Part shown: positions 25,667 through 34,434 of the stretch, piece after piece
How positions within the stretch are numbered: position 1 is the stretch's first letter
Layout: each line of letters starts with the position of its first letter
The notes under the pieces: generated by a model
The model's database searches: none
Seen by the model: the letters and a program-made list of their open reading frames with translations, nothing else
What the model was told of the DNA's origin: nothing
Assembly: GCA_964493245.1 (NCBI GenBank)
Contig: CAZBNB010000014.1
Location: 1-64,000 of the forward strand
Length of the DNA stretch: 64,000 nt
Source: CAZBNB01 sp964493245
GTDB lineage: Bacteria; Pseudomonadota; Gammaproteobacteria; Legionellales; Legionellaceae
Direction: 5' to 3'
Program-made: the position numbers and the translations under genes

Positions 25667-27538
25667 ATGAACCTAGAAAAGCAGTATGACATTATTGTAA
25701 TTGGTGGTGGCCATGCCGGCACCGAAGCAGCCCTGGCTGCTGCGCGTATGGGTGCCCAGACCTTATTGCTTACGCATAATTTAGATCTATTGGGGCAAAT
25801 GTCATGTAATCCTGCGATTGGTGGTATTGGTAAAGGACATTTGGTTAAAGAAATTGATGCGTTAGATGGCGCAATGGCGCGGGCTGCTGATTTGGCTGGG
25901 ATTCAGTTTCGCACACTCAATGCCTCTAAGGGGCCGGCCGTGCGCGCTACACGTGCGCAAGCAGACCGCGTATTGTACCGACAAGCGATTCGCTACGTAT
26001 TACAAACACAAGAAAATTTAACGCTGTTTCAGCAAGCCGTCGAAGATGTGTTGGTTGATGGCGATAAAGTGGTTGGTGTGGTGACTCAAATTGGTTTAAA
26101 ACTTTATGCAAAGGCGCTCGTACTAACTGCCGGGACATTTTTAGGTGGTAAAATTCATGTGGGTATGAATCAATATGCGGGTGGACGTGCGGGTGATCCT
26201 CCTTCTTTGAGTTTAGCTGCACGTTTGCGTGAATTGGATTTACCAGTCGGGCGATTAAAAACCGGTACACCACCCCGTATAGATGGTAAGACCTTAGACT
26301 ATTCTCAGATGACTGTTCAGCCCGGTGACACACCCGTACCTGTTTTTTCTTATTTGGGTCAGGCCAGTGATCATCCAACTCAGATTCCCTGCTACATTAC
26401 GCATACCACAGAAAAAACCCAGGATATTATTCGCAATAATTTACATCTTTCACCCATGTATGCCGGTGTGATTGAAGGCACAGGGCCGCGTTATTGTCCA
26501 TCAATTGAAGACAAAGTAGTACGTTTTGCTGATAAATTATCACATCAAATTTTTGTTGAACCAGAAGGGCTCACGACCCAAGAAATCTACCCCAATGGCA
26601 TTTCAACCAGCTTGCCCTTTGAAGTGCAAGTACAGTTTGTCCGGACATTAAAAGGATTCGAAAACGCGCACATTACACGCCCAGGTTATGCGATAGAGTA
26701 CGATTATTTTGATCCCCGTCATTTAACCTCTTTTTTACAAACGAAAACATTTGCTAACTTATTTTTTGCCGGGCAAATTAATGGCACAACGGGTTATGAA
26801 GAAGCCGCTGCACAAGGTTTGATTGCCGGAATGAACGCGGCTTGTTTTGTCATGGATAAAAGCATGTGGAGCCCGCGACGAGATGAGGCATATGTCGGCG
26901 TGTTGATAGATGATTTGATCACCCTTGGTACACAAGAGCCTTATCGTATGTTTACTTCACGCGCAGAGTATCGTTTGGTCTTACGTGAAGACAATGCTGA
27001 TTTACGTTTAACAGAAAAAGGCCGCGAGCTGGGATTGATTAGTGAGACACGTTGGCGTGCGTTTTCTGAAAAACAAGAGCAATTGGCACGTACACACGAA
27101 CAATTGAAAGATACCTGGGTGCGTGTTGCGCATAACGATGCTTTGGTGTCTGTTCTAGAGACGCCTATGACGCATGATACCCGCGCGGTCGATCTACTAA
27201 AACGTCCAGAAATTCGTTTTAAACATCTACAAGAGCTGGGTGATTTATGCCTGTCATCGGTGCCAGAGGCGATTGCTGAGCAAGTTGAAATTCATCATAA
27301 ATATGCCGGATACATTGATCGACAATATCAAGATATTGAGCGTTTACGCAAACATGAGCATACACAGATTCCAGCACATTTTGATTATCAGGCTATTTCA
27401 GGATTATCAACCGAGGTGATACAAAAGCTCGTGCATATTCGTCCCGCAACACTTGGGCAAGCCGGGCGTATTTCAGGGGTAACGCCGGCCGCATTGTCAT
27501 TGCTTTTGATACAATTAAAAAAGCATCAGTTGCTATGA
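25667..27538 (+). CDS. mnmG: tRNA uridine-5-carboxymethylaminomethyl modification enzyme MnmG (GidA)
   Basis: MnmG is the FAD-dependent partner of MnmE in making cmnm5U34 in tRNA. The 623-residue protein begins YDIIVIGGGHAGTEAALAAARMG with the GxGxxG dinucleotide motif. It has the GidA signatures GPRYCPSIEDK and GQINGTTGYEEAAAQG. The C-terminal helical domain ends near GVTPAALSLLLIQLKKH. The stop overlaps the rsmG start by 4 bases. The arrangement mnmG-rsmG-parA-parB is typical of origin-proximal regions. Confidence 0.98.
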   Translation: MNLEKQYDIIVIGGGHAGTEAALAAARMGAQTLLLTHNLDLLGQMSCNPAIGGIGKGHLVKEIDALDGAMARAADLAGIQFRTLNASKGPAVRATRAQADRVLYRQAIRYVLQTQENLTLFQQAVEDVLVDGDKVVGVVTQIGLKLYAKALVLTAGTFLGGKIHVGMNQYAGGRAGDPPSLSLAARLRELDLPVGRLKTGTPPRIDGKTLDYSQMTVQPGDTPVPVFSYLGQASDHPTQIPCYITHTTEKTQDIIRNNLHLSPMYAGVIEGTGPRYCPSIEDKVVRFADKLSHQIFVEPEGLTTQEIYPNGISTSLPFEVQVQFVRTLKGFENAHITRPGYAIEYDYFDPRHLTSFLQTKTFANLFFAGQINGTTGYEEAAAQGLIAGMNAACFVMDKSMWSPRRDEAYVGVLIDDLITLGTQEPYRMFTSRAEYRLVLREDNADLRLTEKGRELGLISETRWRAFSEKQEQLARTHEQLKDTWVRVAHNDALVSVLETPMTHDTRAVDLLKRPEIRFKHLQELGDLCLSSVPEAIAEQVEIHHKYAGYIDRQYQDIERLRKHEHTQIPAHFDYQAISGLSTEVIQKLVHIRPATLGQAGRISGVTPAALSLLLIQLKKHQLL

Positions 27539-28182
27539 CCACGTCGCTTGAACAACAACTCACCCAACAGCTAAGCGCGTTTAAAGCCATTGCACCTTAT
27601 TTGCCGACATCTTATACAACGCTCACGCAACAATTGGAGGCTTACTTAAGTCTTTTGTATAAGTGGAATCAAACGTATAATCTGACGGCTGTGCGTGATT
27701 TAGATGCCATGGTTGGGCGTCACATACTAGACAGCTTGGCTATTTTGCCGTGGGTGCAAGGTCCTCGCGTGATTGATGTAGGTACTGGACCTGGATTACC
27801 TGGCATTCCCTTGGCGCTTGCTAATCCTGATTTACATGTCGTTTTGTTGGATAGCAATGGTAAAAAAATGCGTTTTTTGCAAGAGGTTAAGCGACAATTG
27901 TGCTTGCAAAATGTGGAAATAAAGCATTTACGCGTAGAGGACTATCAACCTGATCAAGGTTTTGATACAGTAGTCACGCGGGCTTTTTCTTCTATTCAAA
28001 CAATGTTGACATGTACCAAACATGTATTGCAACCACACGGAAAATGGCTAGCAATGAAAGGGCTTTCGCCAGATGATGAGTTACACGACATTCAGTATCC
28101 TTATTGTATAGAAACCTATACCGTTCCAGGTGTACAAGGCCAACGGTGTTGCGTCATTCTCAATCAGGAATCAGCGATGTAA
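27535..28182 (+). CDS. rsmG: 16S rRNA (guanine527-N7)-methyltransferase
   Basis: RsmG (GidB) methylates N7 of G527 in 16S rRNA. The 215-residue protein contains KWNQTYNLTAVRD, HILDSLAI and the SAM-binding VIDVGTGPGLPGIPLALANPD, and VTRAFSS near the end of the fold. ATG 27535 overlaps the mnmG stop. parA starts 17 bases after its stop. Confidence 0.97.
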   Translation: MTTSLEQQLTQQLSAFKAIAPYLPTSYTTLTQQLEAYLSLLYKWNQTYNLTAVRDLDAMVGRHILDSLAILPWVQGPRVIDVGTGPGLPGIPLALANPDLHVVLLDSNGKKMRFLQEVKRQLCLQNVEIKHLRVEDYQPDQGFDTVVTRAFSSIQTMLTCTKHVLQPHGKWLAMKGLSPDDELHDIQYPYCIETYTVPGVQGQRCCVILNQESAM

Positions 28183-28199
28183 TACAAGAGACAAATAAC

Positions 28200-28988
28200 A
28201 TGACAAAAATAATAAGCATTGCCAATCAAAAAGGCGGCGTGGGTAAAACGACTACCGCGGTGAATTTAGCGGCTTCATTGGCTTTTAATCAACACCGCGT
28301 GTTATTAGTCGATTTAGATCCGCAAGGAAATGCGACAACCGGTGTGGGTATCGATAAAAACACCTTAGCCTATTCTTGTAATGATGTTCTTCTGAATCAA
28401 TGTGTTTTTGAAACCGCGTGTTTGTCTGTAGCGGCTGGATTTGATTTGTTGCCAGCGAATGGTGATCTCACCGTGGCTGAAGTCCAATTGATGCAACAAG
28501 CAAAGCGAGAGGAAGTACTACACCACATTTTGATGCCACTACGAACTCGTTATGACTTTATTCTGATTGATTGCCCGCCCACACTGAATACACTGACTTT
28601 AAATGCCTTGGTGGCTGCTGATTCAGTGCTGATTCCTATGCAATGCGAATATTATGCCTTAGAAGGGTTAGCCGCTTTATTAAATACCATTGAGCAAGTC
28701 AGAGCGTCGGTTAATCCTCGGCTACAGCTCGAGGGAATTTTGCGTACGATGTTTGATACAAGAAGTCGTTTGTGTACCGATGTTTCTAAACAGTTACTGG
28801 CGCATTTCCAAGATAAAGTCTACCGCTCAGTGATTCCAAGAACCGTTCGTTTGGCAGAAGCGCCTAGTCATGGTTTGACTGCCCTACAATACGACAAAAA
28901 ATCAACGGCTGCTTCCGCTTATTTGGTCTTGGCTTCAGAAGTGTTAAACCGCAATCGTATGACAGAAGAAGCCATGGAGTCAGTATGA
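28200..28988 (+). CDS. parA: Chromosome partitioning ATPase ParA
   Basis: ParA is a Walker-type ATPase that binds DNA non-specifically and moves ParB-parS complexes during chromosome segregation. ATG 28200 gives MTKIISIANQKGGVGKTTT, with the deviant Walker A KGGVGKTT at residues 10-17; an in-frame extension into rsmG is not expected to be used. The protein is 262 residues and includes VLLVDLDPQGNAT and LIDCPPTL. Its last bases overlap the parB start (ATGA). Chromosomal, not plasmid, context is shown by rsmG and mnmG. Confidence 0.97.
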   Translation: MTKIISIANQKGGVGKTTTAVNLAASLAFNQHRVLLVDLDPQGNATTGVGIDKNTLAYSCNDVLLNQCVFETACLSVAAGFDLLPANGDLTVAEVQLMQQAKREEVLHHILMPLRTRYDFILIDCPPTLNTLTLNALVAADSVLIPMQCEYYALEGLAALLNTIEQVRASVNPRLQLEGILRTMFDTRSRLCTDVSKQLLAHFQDKVYRSVIPRTVRLAEAPSHGLTALQYDKKSTAASAYLVLASEVLNRNRMTEEAMESV

Positions 28989-29866
28989 GTACAAAACGTC
29001 CCAGTGGTCTTGGTCGAAATTTGTCTGCTTTATTGGGTCAACAACCGACTAAAGAAAATACCAATGACACACTTATTGTAGACAAAACCACCTGTGCTAT
29101 CGATTGTTTGCAACCAGGAAAATATCAGCCTCGAGGTGATTTTGATGAAGCGTCCTTAGTCGAGCTTGCAGACTCAATTCGTAAACAGGGTTTACTCCAG
29201 CCCTTAGTGGTTCGTCCGTTGGCGCACGGTCGTTATGAAATTATTGCCGGTGAGCGTCGTTGGCGGGCCTGCCAACAAGTGGGATTGGCAGAAGTGCCTG
29301 TTATTATTCGCCCTGTCGATGATGAAACGGCCATGGCTATGGCGTTGGTTGAAAATCTACAACGTGAAGAGCTTAACGCGATGGATCAAGCTCGTGCGAT
29401 TCAACGTTTGGTTGAGGAGTTTAACCTGACACATCAGCAAATTGCCGAACTGCTTAGCAAATCACGTACGGCGGTTAGCAATAGCGTACGCTTGTTGAAT
29501 TTGGTTCCTGAAGTCCGACGCATGTTAGAGCATGGTGACCTCGATATGGGGCATGCCAGAGCCTTGCTGATGCTTGAGCCTGTGCAACAAATTGAAGTGG
29601 CGCAATGGGTGATTGCACGTGGATTGTCAGTGCGAGAAACAGAAGCTTGGGTAGCAAAAATCAAAGCCGGACCAAGATCTGAAAAACCAAAAGATAGACA
29701 AACACTTTCCCCTGTTCTGACTGAACAGGTTGATGCGCTGTCATTAGCATTAAAAACACGGGTTAAATTAAAACATGGTGCAACAGGAAAAGGTGTATTA
29801 ATGATCCACTACAATGACCTATTGAGTCTCGAAAATGTGTTAGCGCTTATCAAAACAACAGAATAA
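28985..29866 (+). CDS. parB: Chromosome partitioning protein ParB
   Basis: ParB binds parS and, in the studied families, uses CTP to slide and spread along DNA. The 293-residue protein has the N-terminal CTPase/ParB-N domain with GKYQPR and the signature IAGERRWRA, ENLQREELN, then a helix-turn-helix around LTHQQIAELLSKSRTAVSNSVRLLNL and a C-terminal dimerisation part. It is translationally coupled to parA. The candidate parS is at 25088. Confidence 0.97.
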   Translation: MSTKRPSGLGRNLSALLGQQPTKENTNDTLIVDKTTCAIDCLQPGKYQPRGDFDEASLVELADSIRKQGLLQPLVVRPLAHGRYEIIAGERRWRACQQVGLAEVPVIIRPVDDETAMAMALVENLQREELNAMDQARAIQRLVEEFNLTHQQIAELLSKSRTAVSNSVRLLNLVPEVRRMLEHGDLDMGHARALLMLEPVQQIEVAQWVIARGLSVRETEAWVAKIKAGPRSEKPKDRQTLSPVLTEQVDALSLALKTRVKLKHGATGKGVLMIHYNDLLSLENVLALIKTTE

Positions 29867-29876
29867 GGTTTTGACG

Positions 29877-30233
29877 ATGTCCAGAGAGCGTGGTTTTGAA
29901 GCAGAGCGTATGGCTCGTGATTATTTACAAACCCAAGGTTTGGTTTGGCAAAGTAGCAATTATCAATGCCGTCAGGGCGAAATAGATTTAATTATGCGTG
30001 ATGGTGTCTATTTGGTGTTTGTCGAGGTCCGTGTGCGGCGCTCGGAAACATTTGGCAATGCGCTAGAGTCGGTGGATAAGAAAAAACAACACAAAATAGT
30101 GAAGAGCGCTTTGTGGTATCTGAAAGCTCAGCGCTTGCATGAGCGCCATCCGATTCGTTTTGATGTTGTCGGATTACAAGGTGCCACGCCAACCATAACG
30201 TGGATTAAAAACGCTTTTGATGGTTTTTTATGA
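29877..30233 (+). CDS. yraN: YraN family endonuclease-like protein (UPF0102)
   Basis: ATG 29877 gives 118 residues; a TTG 6 bases earlier is less likely. The protein has the YraN pattern GFEAERMARDYLQTQGL, the nuclease-fold acidic residues in GEIDLIMRDGVYLVFVEVRVR, and the closing IRFDVVGL. The biochemical role is not established in the family. It overlaps diaA by 4 bases, as in E. coli yraN-yraO(diaA)-yraP(dolP), but here it follows parB instead of lpoA. Confidence 0.92.
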   Translation: MSRERGFEAERMARDYLQTQGLVWQSSNYQCRQGEIDLIMRDGVYLVFVEVRVRRSETFGNALESVDKKKQHKIVKSALWYLKAQRLHERHPIRFDVVGLQGATPTITWIKNAFDGFL

Positions 30234-30835
30234 AAATAATAGAAGACAATGTAAGACAACGCTTTGGCTTGCTGATGGAATCGATCATCTCCGCAGCGGA
30301 TGATCTTTCTCCGGCGATTGCAAAAGCAGGACAACAGCTGGTTGATAGTTTGTTAGCGGATGGCAAAATTTTGATTGCTGGTCATGGGCCTTCGTGTGCA
30401 AACGGGCTTCATTTTTCAGTGGCCTTACTTAACCGCTTTGATGTGGAGCGGCCAGCATTACCGGCCATCGATTTGACTGGTTATATGGCACTGGCTACTG
30501 GCTGTGCTCAAGATAGCAGCAGTGATCAGGTGCTATCGCGACAAATTTTGGCGTTGGGACAAGCCCAAGATGTGGTTGTGTTACTCACGACCAATGGACA
30601 CGCGGTGAGTCTATTGCATGCGGTGGAAGCGGCTCATGAAAAAGGTTTGACGGTGATAGCACTGACGGGGCAAGATGGCGGTGCCTTGGCAGCGCGGCTG
30701 GGCCCCAATGACATTGAGATTCGTGTGCAACGTCGTCAAGCCGCTCATATTCGCGAAATACATTTATTTATCTTACATGGTTTATGTGATGTGATCGATC
30801 ATGCCTTGTTTGGACACGAGAGTGACGTATTGTGA
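30230..30835 (+). CDS. diaA: DnaA initiator-associating protein DiaA (SIS domain)
   Basis: This 201-residue SIS-domain protein matches DiaA, which binds DnaA and stimulates its assembly at oriC in E. coli. The sugar-isomerase-like core includes KILIAGHGPSCANGLHFSVALLNRF and DVVVLLTTNGHAVSLLHAVEAAHEKGLTVIALTG. GmhA sedoheptulose-7-phosphate isomerase is the nearest alternative, but the yraN and dolP neighbours favour DiaA. It overlaps both neighbours by 4 bases. Confidence 0.85.
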   Translation: MKIIEDNVRQRFGLLMESIISAADDLSPAIAKAGQQLVDSLLADGKILIAGHGPSCANGLHFSVALLNRFDVERPALPAIDLTGYMALATGCAQDSSSDQVLSRQILALGQAQDVVVLLTTNGHAVSLLHAVEAAHEKGLTVIALTGQDGGALAARLGPNDIEIRVQRRQAAHIREIHLFILHGLCDVIDHALFGHESDVL

Positions 30836-31410
30836 CGCAGAATTGGTTAAAAACAGGCTTTTTAGTTGCGGTGACGTTATTGTTAAACGCGTGCATTGCC
30901 GATATTTGGACCGGTGCTAATTTGGTATACGATCGCCATAATATTTATATTAAGGCTAACGACTTCCAACTGGCGGCCAGCATCAGTCGTGCTTTGTATC
31001 GTGATAAAATGTTCAAACGTTCCGATTGTGCTATCGAAATAGCTGTTTTTAATCAAGATGTTTTGGTGGTTGGTCACGTTCCAACACAAGCACTGAGACA
31101 AGCGGTAGAGTCTCGTATTCGCGCTATCCCAGATATTAAACGCTTTTTTAATCAACTCGAATTGTCCAGCGAAGGGGAAAATCCACTCTTAGATAGCTGG
31201 ATTACTACGACCATTCGCAGTGAAATTTTAGCTGACTCATCAATTGATCCACATCACTTTAAAGTTGTAACGGCAGATCAAATTGTTTATATCATGGGAA
31301 ATGCCATGCCTGATCAAGCACAAAAAGTCATTGATTATGCGCGGCGCTGTCGGGGCGTGAAGCGAGTGGTAAAGCTGTTGAAATATTATCACTTGAGTGA
31401 TAAGGCTTAA
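30832..31410 (+). CDS. dolP: BON-domain outer-membrane lipoprotein, DolP (YraP) type
   Basis: This 192-residue protein starts with GTG overlapping diaA. The signal segment ends in a lipobox LLNAC (cysteine at about residue 21), so it is a lipoprotein. Two BON domains follow, the first around AIEIAVFNQDVLVVGHVPTQALRQAVESRI and the second around FKVVTADQIVYIMGNAMPDQAQKVIDYARRCRGVKRVV. DolP maintains outer-membrane integrity. The position after yraN-diaA fits. Confidence 0.88.
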   Translation: MTQNWLKTGFLVAVTLLLNACIADIWTGANLVYDRHNIYIKANDFQLAASISRALYRDKMFKRSDCAIEIAVFNQDVLVVGHVPTQALRQAVESRIRAIPDIKRFFNQLELSSEGENPLLDSWITTTIRSEILADSSIDPHHFKVVTADQIVYIMGNAMPDQAQKVIDYARRCRGVKRVVKLLKYYHLSDKA

Positions 31411-31538
31411 TTTTTCAGAATGGTACGGTAGCTCGTACCATATTTATGCAAAATAAGTATAATGGCTCACGCAATGCTACCCGCTCTGCTTAGATCGGTT
31501 GATTTAGAATGAAACTGATTTAAATCCTCATGTTTTAA

Positions 31539-31567
31539 TTGCTTTTTTGTGCAAAAATTGATACAAT
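31539..31567 (+). promoter_or_regulatory. Sigma-70 promoter of the 102-residue orphan
   Basis: TTGCTT at 31539-31544, 17 bases, then TACAAT at 31562-31567, about 30 bases ahead of the start codon at 31598. Confidence 0.6.
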
Positions 31568-31597
31568 AAGATCTTTTTATGGACTATGGAGTGCGTT

Positions 31598-31906
31598 ATG
31601 CCTTTACCAACCGACGATAATAATCGCAGAGCCCTTGAGAGAAACAGCTTATTCTCACAAAGTGCTGGTATAGCAATTCCTCAAACACAAAACAACCCAG
31701 GTCATGAGCATGAAGCGCTGACTGATGACCAACGAAATGATTTGCGTCGCGCGGCGACATCCCCATCTTCTCGTTTCTATCTAAGCTTCATAATGGGCGC
31801 GCAGCGTGGAAATTCCACCGATCGAGTCTTATTTCTCGACGAGTCAGATGTCATTTCGCTAGATGGCACAGAGCCTGTTACGTCTCAAGGAATCTCTAAT
31901 CAGTAA
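31598..31906 (+). CDS. Unrecognised small polar protein (102 aa)
   Basis: ATG 31598 with GGAG eight bases upstream is preferred to ATG 31586. The protein is polar, with asparagine- and glutamine-rich stretches, no membrane segment, no signal peptide and no family I recognise. It has its own promoter (31539) and its own hairpin terminator (31944), so it is a single-gene transcript and probably a real gene. Such short polar monocistronic genes are frequent among lineage-specific proteins of intracellular bacteria, but no function can be inferred. Confidence 0.6.
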   Translation: MPLPTDDNNRRALERNSLFSQSAGIAIPQTQNNPGHEHEALTDDQRNDLRRAATSPSSRFYLSFIMGAQRGNSTDRVLFLDESDVISLDGTEPVTSQGISNQ

Positions 31907-31943
31907 GTGATTTTGTTTTGAATACGCTTTTTTTATTCAAATG

Positions 31944-31973
31944 AAAAAGGCCTGAATTTATTCAGGCCTTTTG
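31944..31973 (+). terminator. Rho-independent terminator
   Basis: AAAAGGCCTGAA pairs with TTCAGGCCTTTT around a short ATTTA loop. The A-tract before and T-tract after let it serve both the 102-residue orphan (plus) and the TauE gene (minus). Confidence 0.85.
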
Positions 31974-32069
31974 ATGAAGCTTCCCAATCAGGAAGTGGCT
32001 AACCTGATGTGGATAATAATACTTTAGCAGTGGTTTCATTTTATAGCTATCCTTTCTGATAAATTATTT

Positions 32070-32915
32070 TTATCCCGTTACACACGCATTTAAAAAAAGC
32101 ATATTCATCGAACACAGGAACAAAATTATACTCAACATGCGCTTTCGAGTGACGGATTTTATTTTCACCGCGGATTTAGAGCCAATATGGGCGAAAAGCA
32201 TACTGCTTATTGTGATGATCAACGCCGCGGGCCAGTAAACATTTCCAATCGTGCCCCAAGGCACGGTATTTGTCGCAGTCTCTGACCAATTGGCAAATGT
32301 CACAATGCATGTGCCAATCGTCGCAATTGGAACACCACACAGAGCGGAGGTTCCTGATGATTCATTCATTGGCATGCCGATAAAAAGAAAGAAAGGAACA
32401 ATTAATAACCCACCGCCAATACCAAATAACGTTGAAAGTGTCCCCACACATAAAGCGATGATCAAGATAAAAACGGTTGTTGACCAAGACAGCGATAGGC
32501 CGGCGTCCTGAGTTCGATGCTTCTTTGTAGAAGCCTGTGATAGCAATAAATGTATGCCAATCAAAGCAAGAAAGACCGCAAATGCGTTCATCAACAAACA
32601 TTTGGAAAGGTGTTGTGCTAAAAAAGAGCCACATATCATGCCAGCACACAATCCAGGGAAAAAACGCAAAAACACGGGCCAAACCACTAATTTTTGCTGG
32701 GCGTACGTGGTTGCTGAAGAGATCGTTGTACCTATCATCGCGGCAAGAGACGTCCCCGTAGCCAAATGCATTGATAACTGTTCGGGAAACAAATGCATCG
32801 ATTGAAAACAAAAAAGTAAAGCTGGTACAACAACAATGCCCCCGCCAATACCCAATAAGCCAGACAATGTTCCGGAAAAAATACCTATCAATAAATAAAT
32901 CAAAATACTCATCAT
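32070..32915 (-). CDS. TauE/SafE-family sulfite or organic-anion exporter
   Basis: The product, 281 residues from ATG 32915, has eight hydrophobic segments in two related halves. Each half contains the family glycine motif (GTLSGLLGIGGGIVVVPALL near the start and LSTLFGIGGGLLIVPFFL in the second half). TauE/SafE proteins export or import small sulfur-containing anions such as sulfite, taurine or sulfoacetate. No sulfur-metabolism gene adjoins it, so the substrate is unknown. A TTG start 27 bases upstream is possible but less likely. Confidence 0.88.
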   Translation of the reverse strand: MMSILIYLLIGIFSGTLSGLLGIGGGIVVVPALLFCFQSMHLFPEQLSMHLATGTSLAAMIGTTISSATTYAQQKLVVWPVFLRFFPGLCAGMICGSFLAQHLSKCLLMNAFAVFLALIGIHLLLSQASTKKHRTQDAGLSLSWSTTVFILIIALCVGTLSTLFGIGGGLLIVPFFLFIGMPMNESSGTSALCGVPIATIGTCIVTFANWSETATNTVPWGTIGNVYWPAALIITISSMLFAHIGSKSAVKIKSVTRKRMLSIILFLCSMNMLFLNACVTG

Positions 32916-32954
32916 CGTGTTGTTTATCCGTTTTAATACCAAGTTTAGGAGTCG

Positions 32955-34115
32955 TTAGAAGTTGTACGCTGGTGCTTCGGTTTTCACATCATCATTTGTC
33001 AACGCACCCGTGTTTTTGATATCAAGAGCGTGCTTGTTTTCAGCATAAGGGATTTGATCACTTTTCTCAATTTTTTGAGTGCGAATCGCTCGATAAAGCT
33101 GCACGGCGTTTTTTAGTAAATAAAAACTTGCCGTAATGATGATGAGTATGACGGCGGGCAACTGTGGTGACGACGACAGGCATAATAGAATCCAACCCGT
33201 TGTAACCAGCGCGAAAATAAAGCTTTCAGCGGCTGCGTAAATATATTCATCAAAAAGATGTTGAATCATTTTTTCCTCTTCTTGACGTGCGTTGGCTAAT
33301 GCTGCCTTATTAGTCGTGAATAGTGTATTGAGGTGAGGCGCTTTCAGAGTCGATAAAACAAAATCATGCTCGCCCAGACTGCTTTGAAAAGATAAAATAT
33401 AATCTTGATGGGTCGTCAAGCGAACAATAATTTGCTCACTTATTTGTTTTATCTGCGAGGCTTTTTTTTCGAACCGTAATTGCTTTTGTGCGATTAACCA
33501 GACAAGATCTTGATGAAGAAGACTGTCCTGATCCGGGTATTTTTGCAATAAATCGAGAATAGGCGCAATTTCTTTGTTAATTGTAAATAGTTCTGACTCT
33601 CGTTTCTTCAACTCAGTGACACGATCCTTTAACCAATAATCAAAAAAATAACGGCATCGATATGCGTGCAGCAAGGTTTCCAAAGATAAAATAAAATCGA
33701 CCAAAGCCGCGACGATAAATGCCATAGGCGCCGCGGGGCTCATTAGAGCACAAATCAATATGAGCTGAAGACCGTTAGTCACATTTATCATGCCTTTTAT
33801 ACGCTGAATCCAAGGTCGGTGTGTTTCTGTATCGAAAATTTGTGTTAAGCCAATACCAATCGATGCAACACCATCGATGAGACTCCAAGAAAAATCAAGT
33901 TTCAGGGGAATTGGGACGTTTATCGCATAACAGCGAGCCTGCAAAAAAGGAATAATAATTTCATAAAAAGAAAAGGACCAGTAGCTGATTTCAGGCACAG
34001 TCCAAGCTGCTTCGTTCAGCGTCTCAACTAGCTCGGGATAGTGCTTTCGCATCTTTTCGGTTGCGCGCCTTGACCAGCTATGCACAAAAGTGTTTTGTTC
34101 GAAAAATGCCTTCAT
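32955..34115 (-). CDS. Unrecognised multi-pass membrane protein (386 aa), effector-like
   Basis: The protein has no signal peptide and no recognised family. A helical N-terminal domain leads to two or more membrane segments (about 45-70, 110-155), a long charged coiled-coil-like middle (about 160-280), a C-terminal membrane hairpin (about 292-340, FIFALVTTGWILL and ILIIITASFYLL) and a polar tail. This order resembles the proteins at 16289 and 22605; the segment FIFALVTTGWILL...KNAVQLYRAI parallels FTEVLLISAVLIALY...VVKSIDFKKA of the 674-residue protein. It lacks their PLL motif. It is probably a shorter member of the same class. Confidence 0.6.
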   Translation of the reverse strand: MKAFFEQNTFVHSWSRRATEKMRKHYPELVETLNEAAWTVPEISYWSFSFYEIIIPFLQARCYAINVPIPLKLDFSWSLIDGVASIGIGLTQIFDTETHRPWIQRIKGMINVTNGLQLILICALMSPAAPMAFIVAALVDFILSLETLLHAYRCRYFFDYWLKDRVTELKKRESELFTINKEIAPILDLLQKYPDQDSLLHQDLVWLIAQKQLRFEKKASQIKQISEQIIVRLTTHQDYILSFQSSLGEHDFVLSTLKAPHLNTLFTTNKAALANARQEEEKMIQHLFDEYIYAAAESFIFALVTTGWILLCLSSSPQLPAVILIIITASFYLLKNAVQLYRAIRTQKIEKSDQIPYAENKHALDIKNTGALTNDDVKTEAPAYNF

Positions 34116-34390
34116 ATCGATTCAATATGATCAAATTGATCAATTATATCACAAATTAGACTGCATTGTATCAAATATACCGAGCACAAGAACTTTCAGG
34201 ATGTTTTTTGAGAAATTTCTTATGCGTTAAAGCTCTATTTTCAGCGTGACACAGACTGTAAAAAAGCTAAACTGTACGTACAGGGATGACAGGGATTGTC
34301 TGACAGGATGTCACTTGCAGGATGCAGTGCAAAGGATTTGCACGGTTTCATGGATGTAAAACTTAAATTTATTTAAGTACCAGCTGTTCC

Positions 34391-34422
34391 TGCCAGGCTA
34401 ATGCGGAGTCATTAGCCTGGCA
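34391..34422. terminator. Perfect 13-bp stem hairpin downstream of sodB
   Basis: TGCCAGGCTAATG (34391-34403) pairs with CATTAGCCTGGCA (34410-34422). It follows the sodB stop on the minus strand. There is no long T-tract, so it may be an mRNA-stabilising hairpin or a weak terminator. The rest of the gap 34116-34434 shows nothing recognisable. Confidence 0.6.
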
Positions 34423-34434
34423 AACCTTCTTCTC

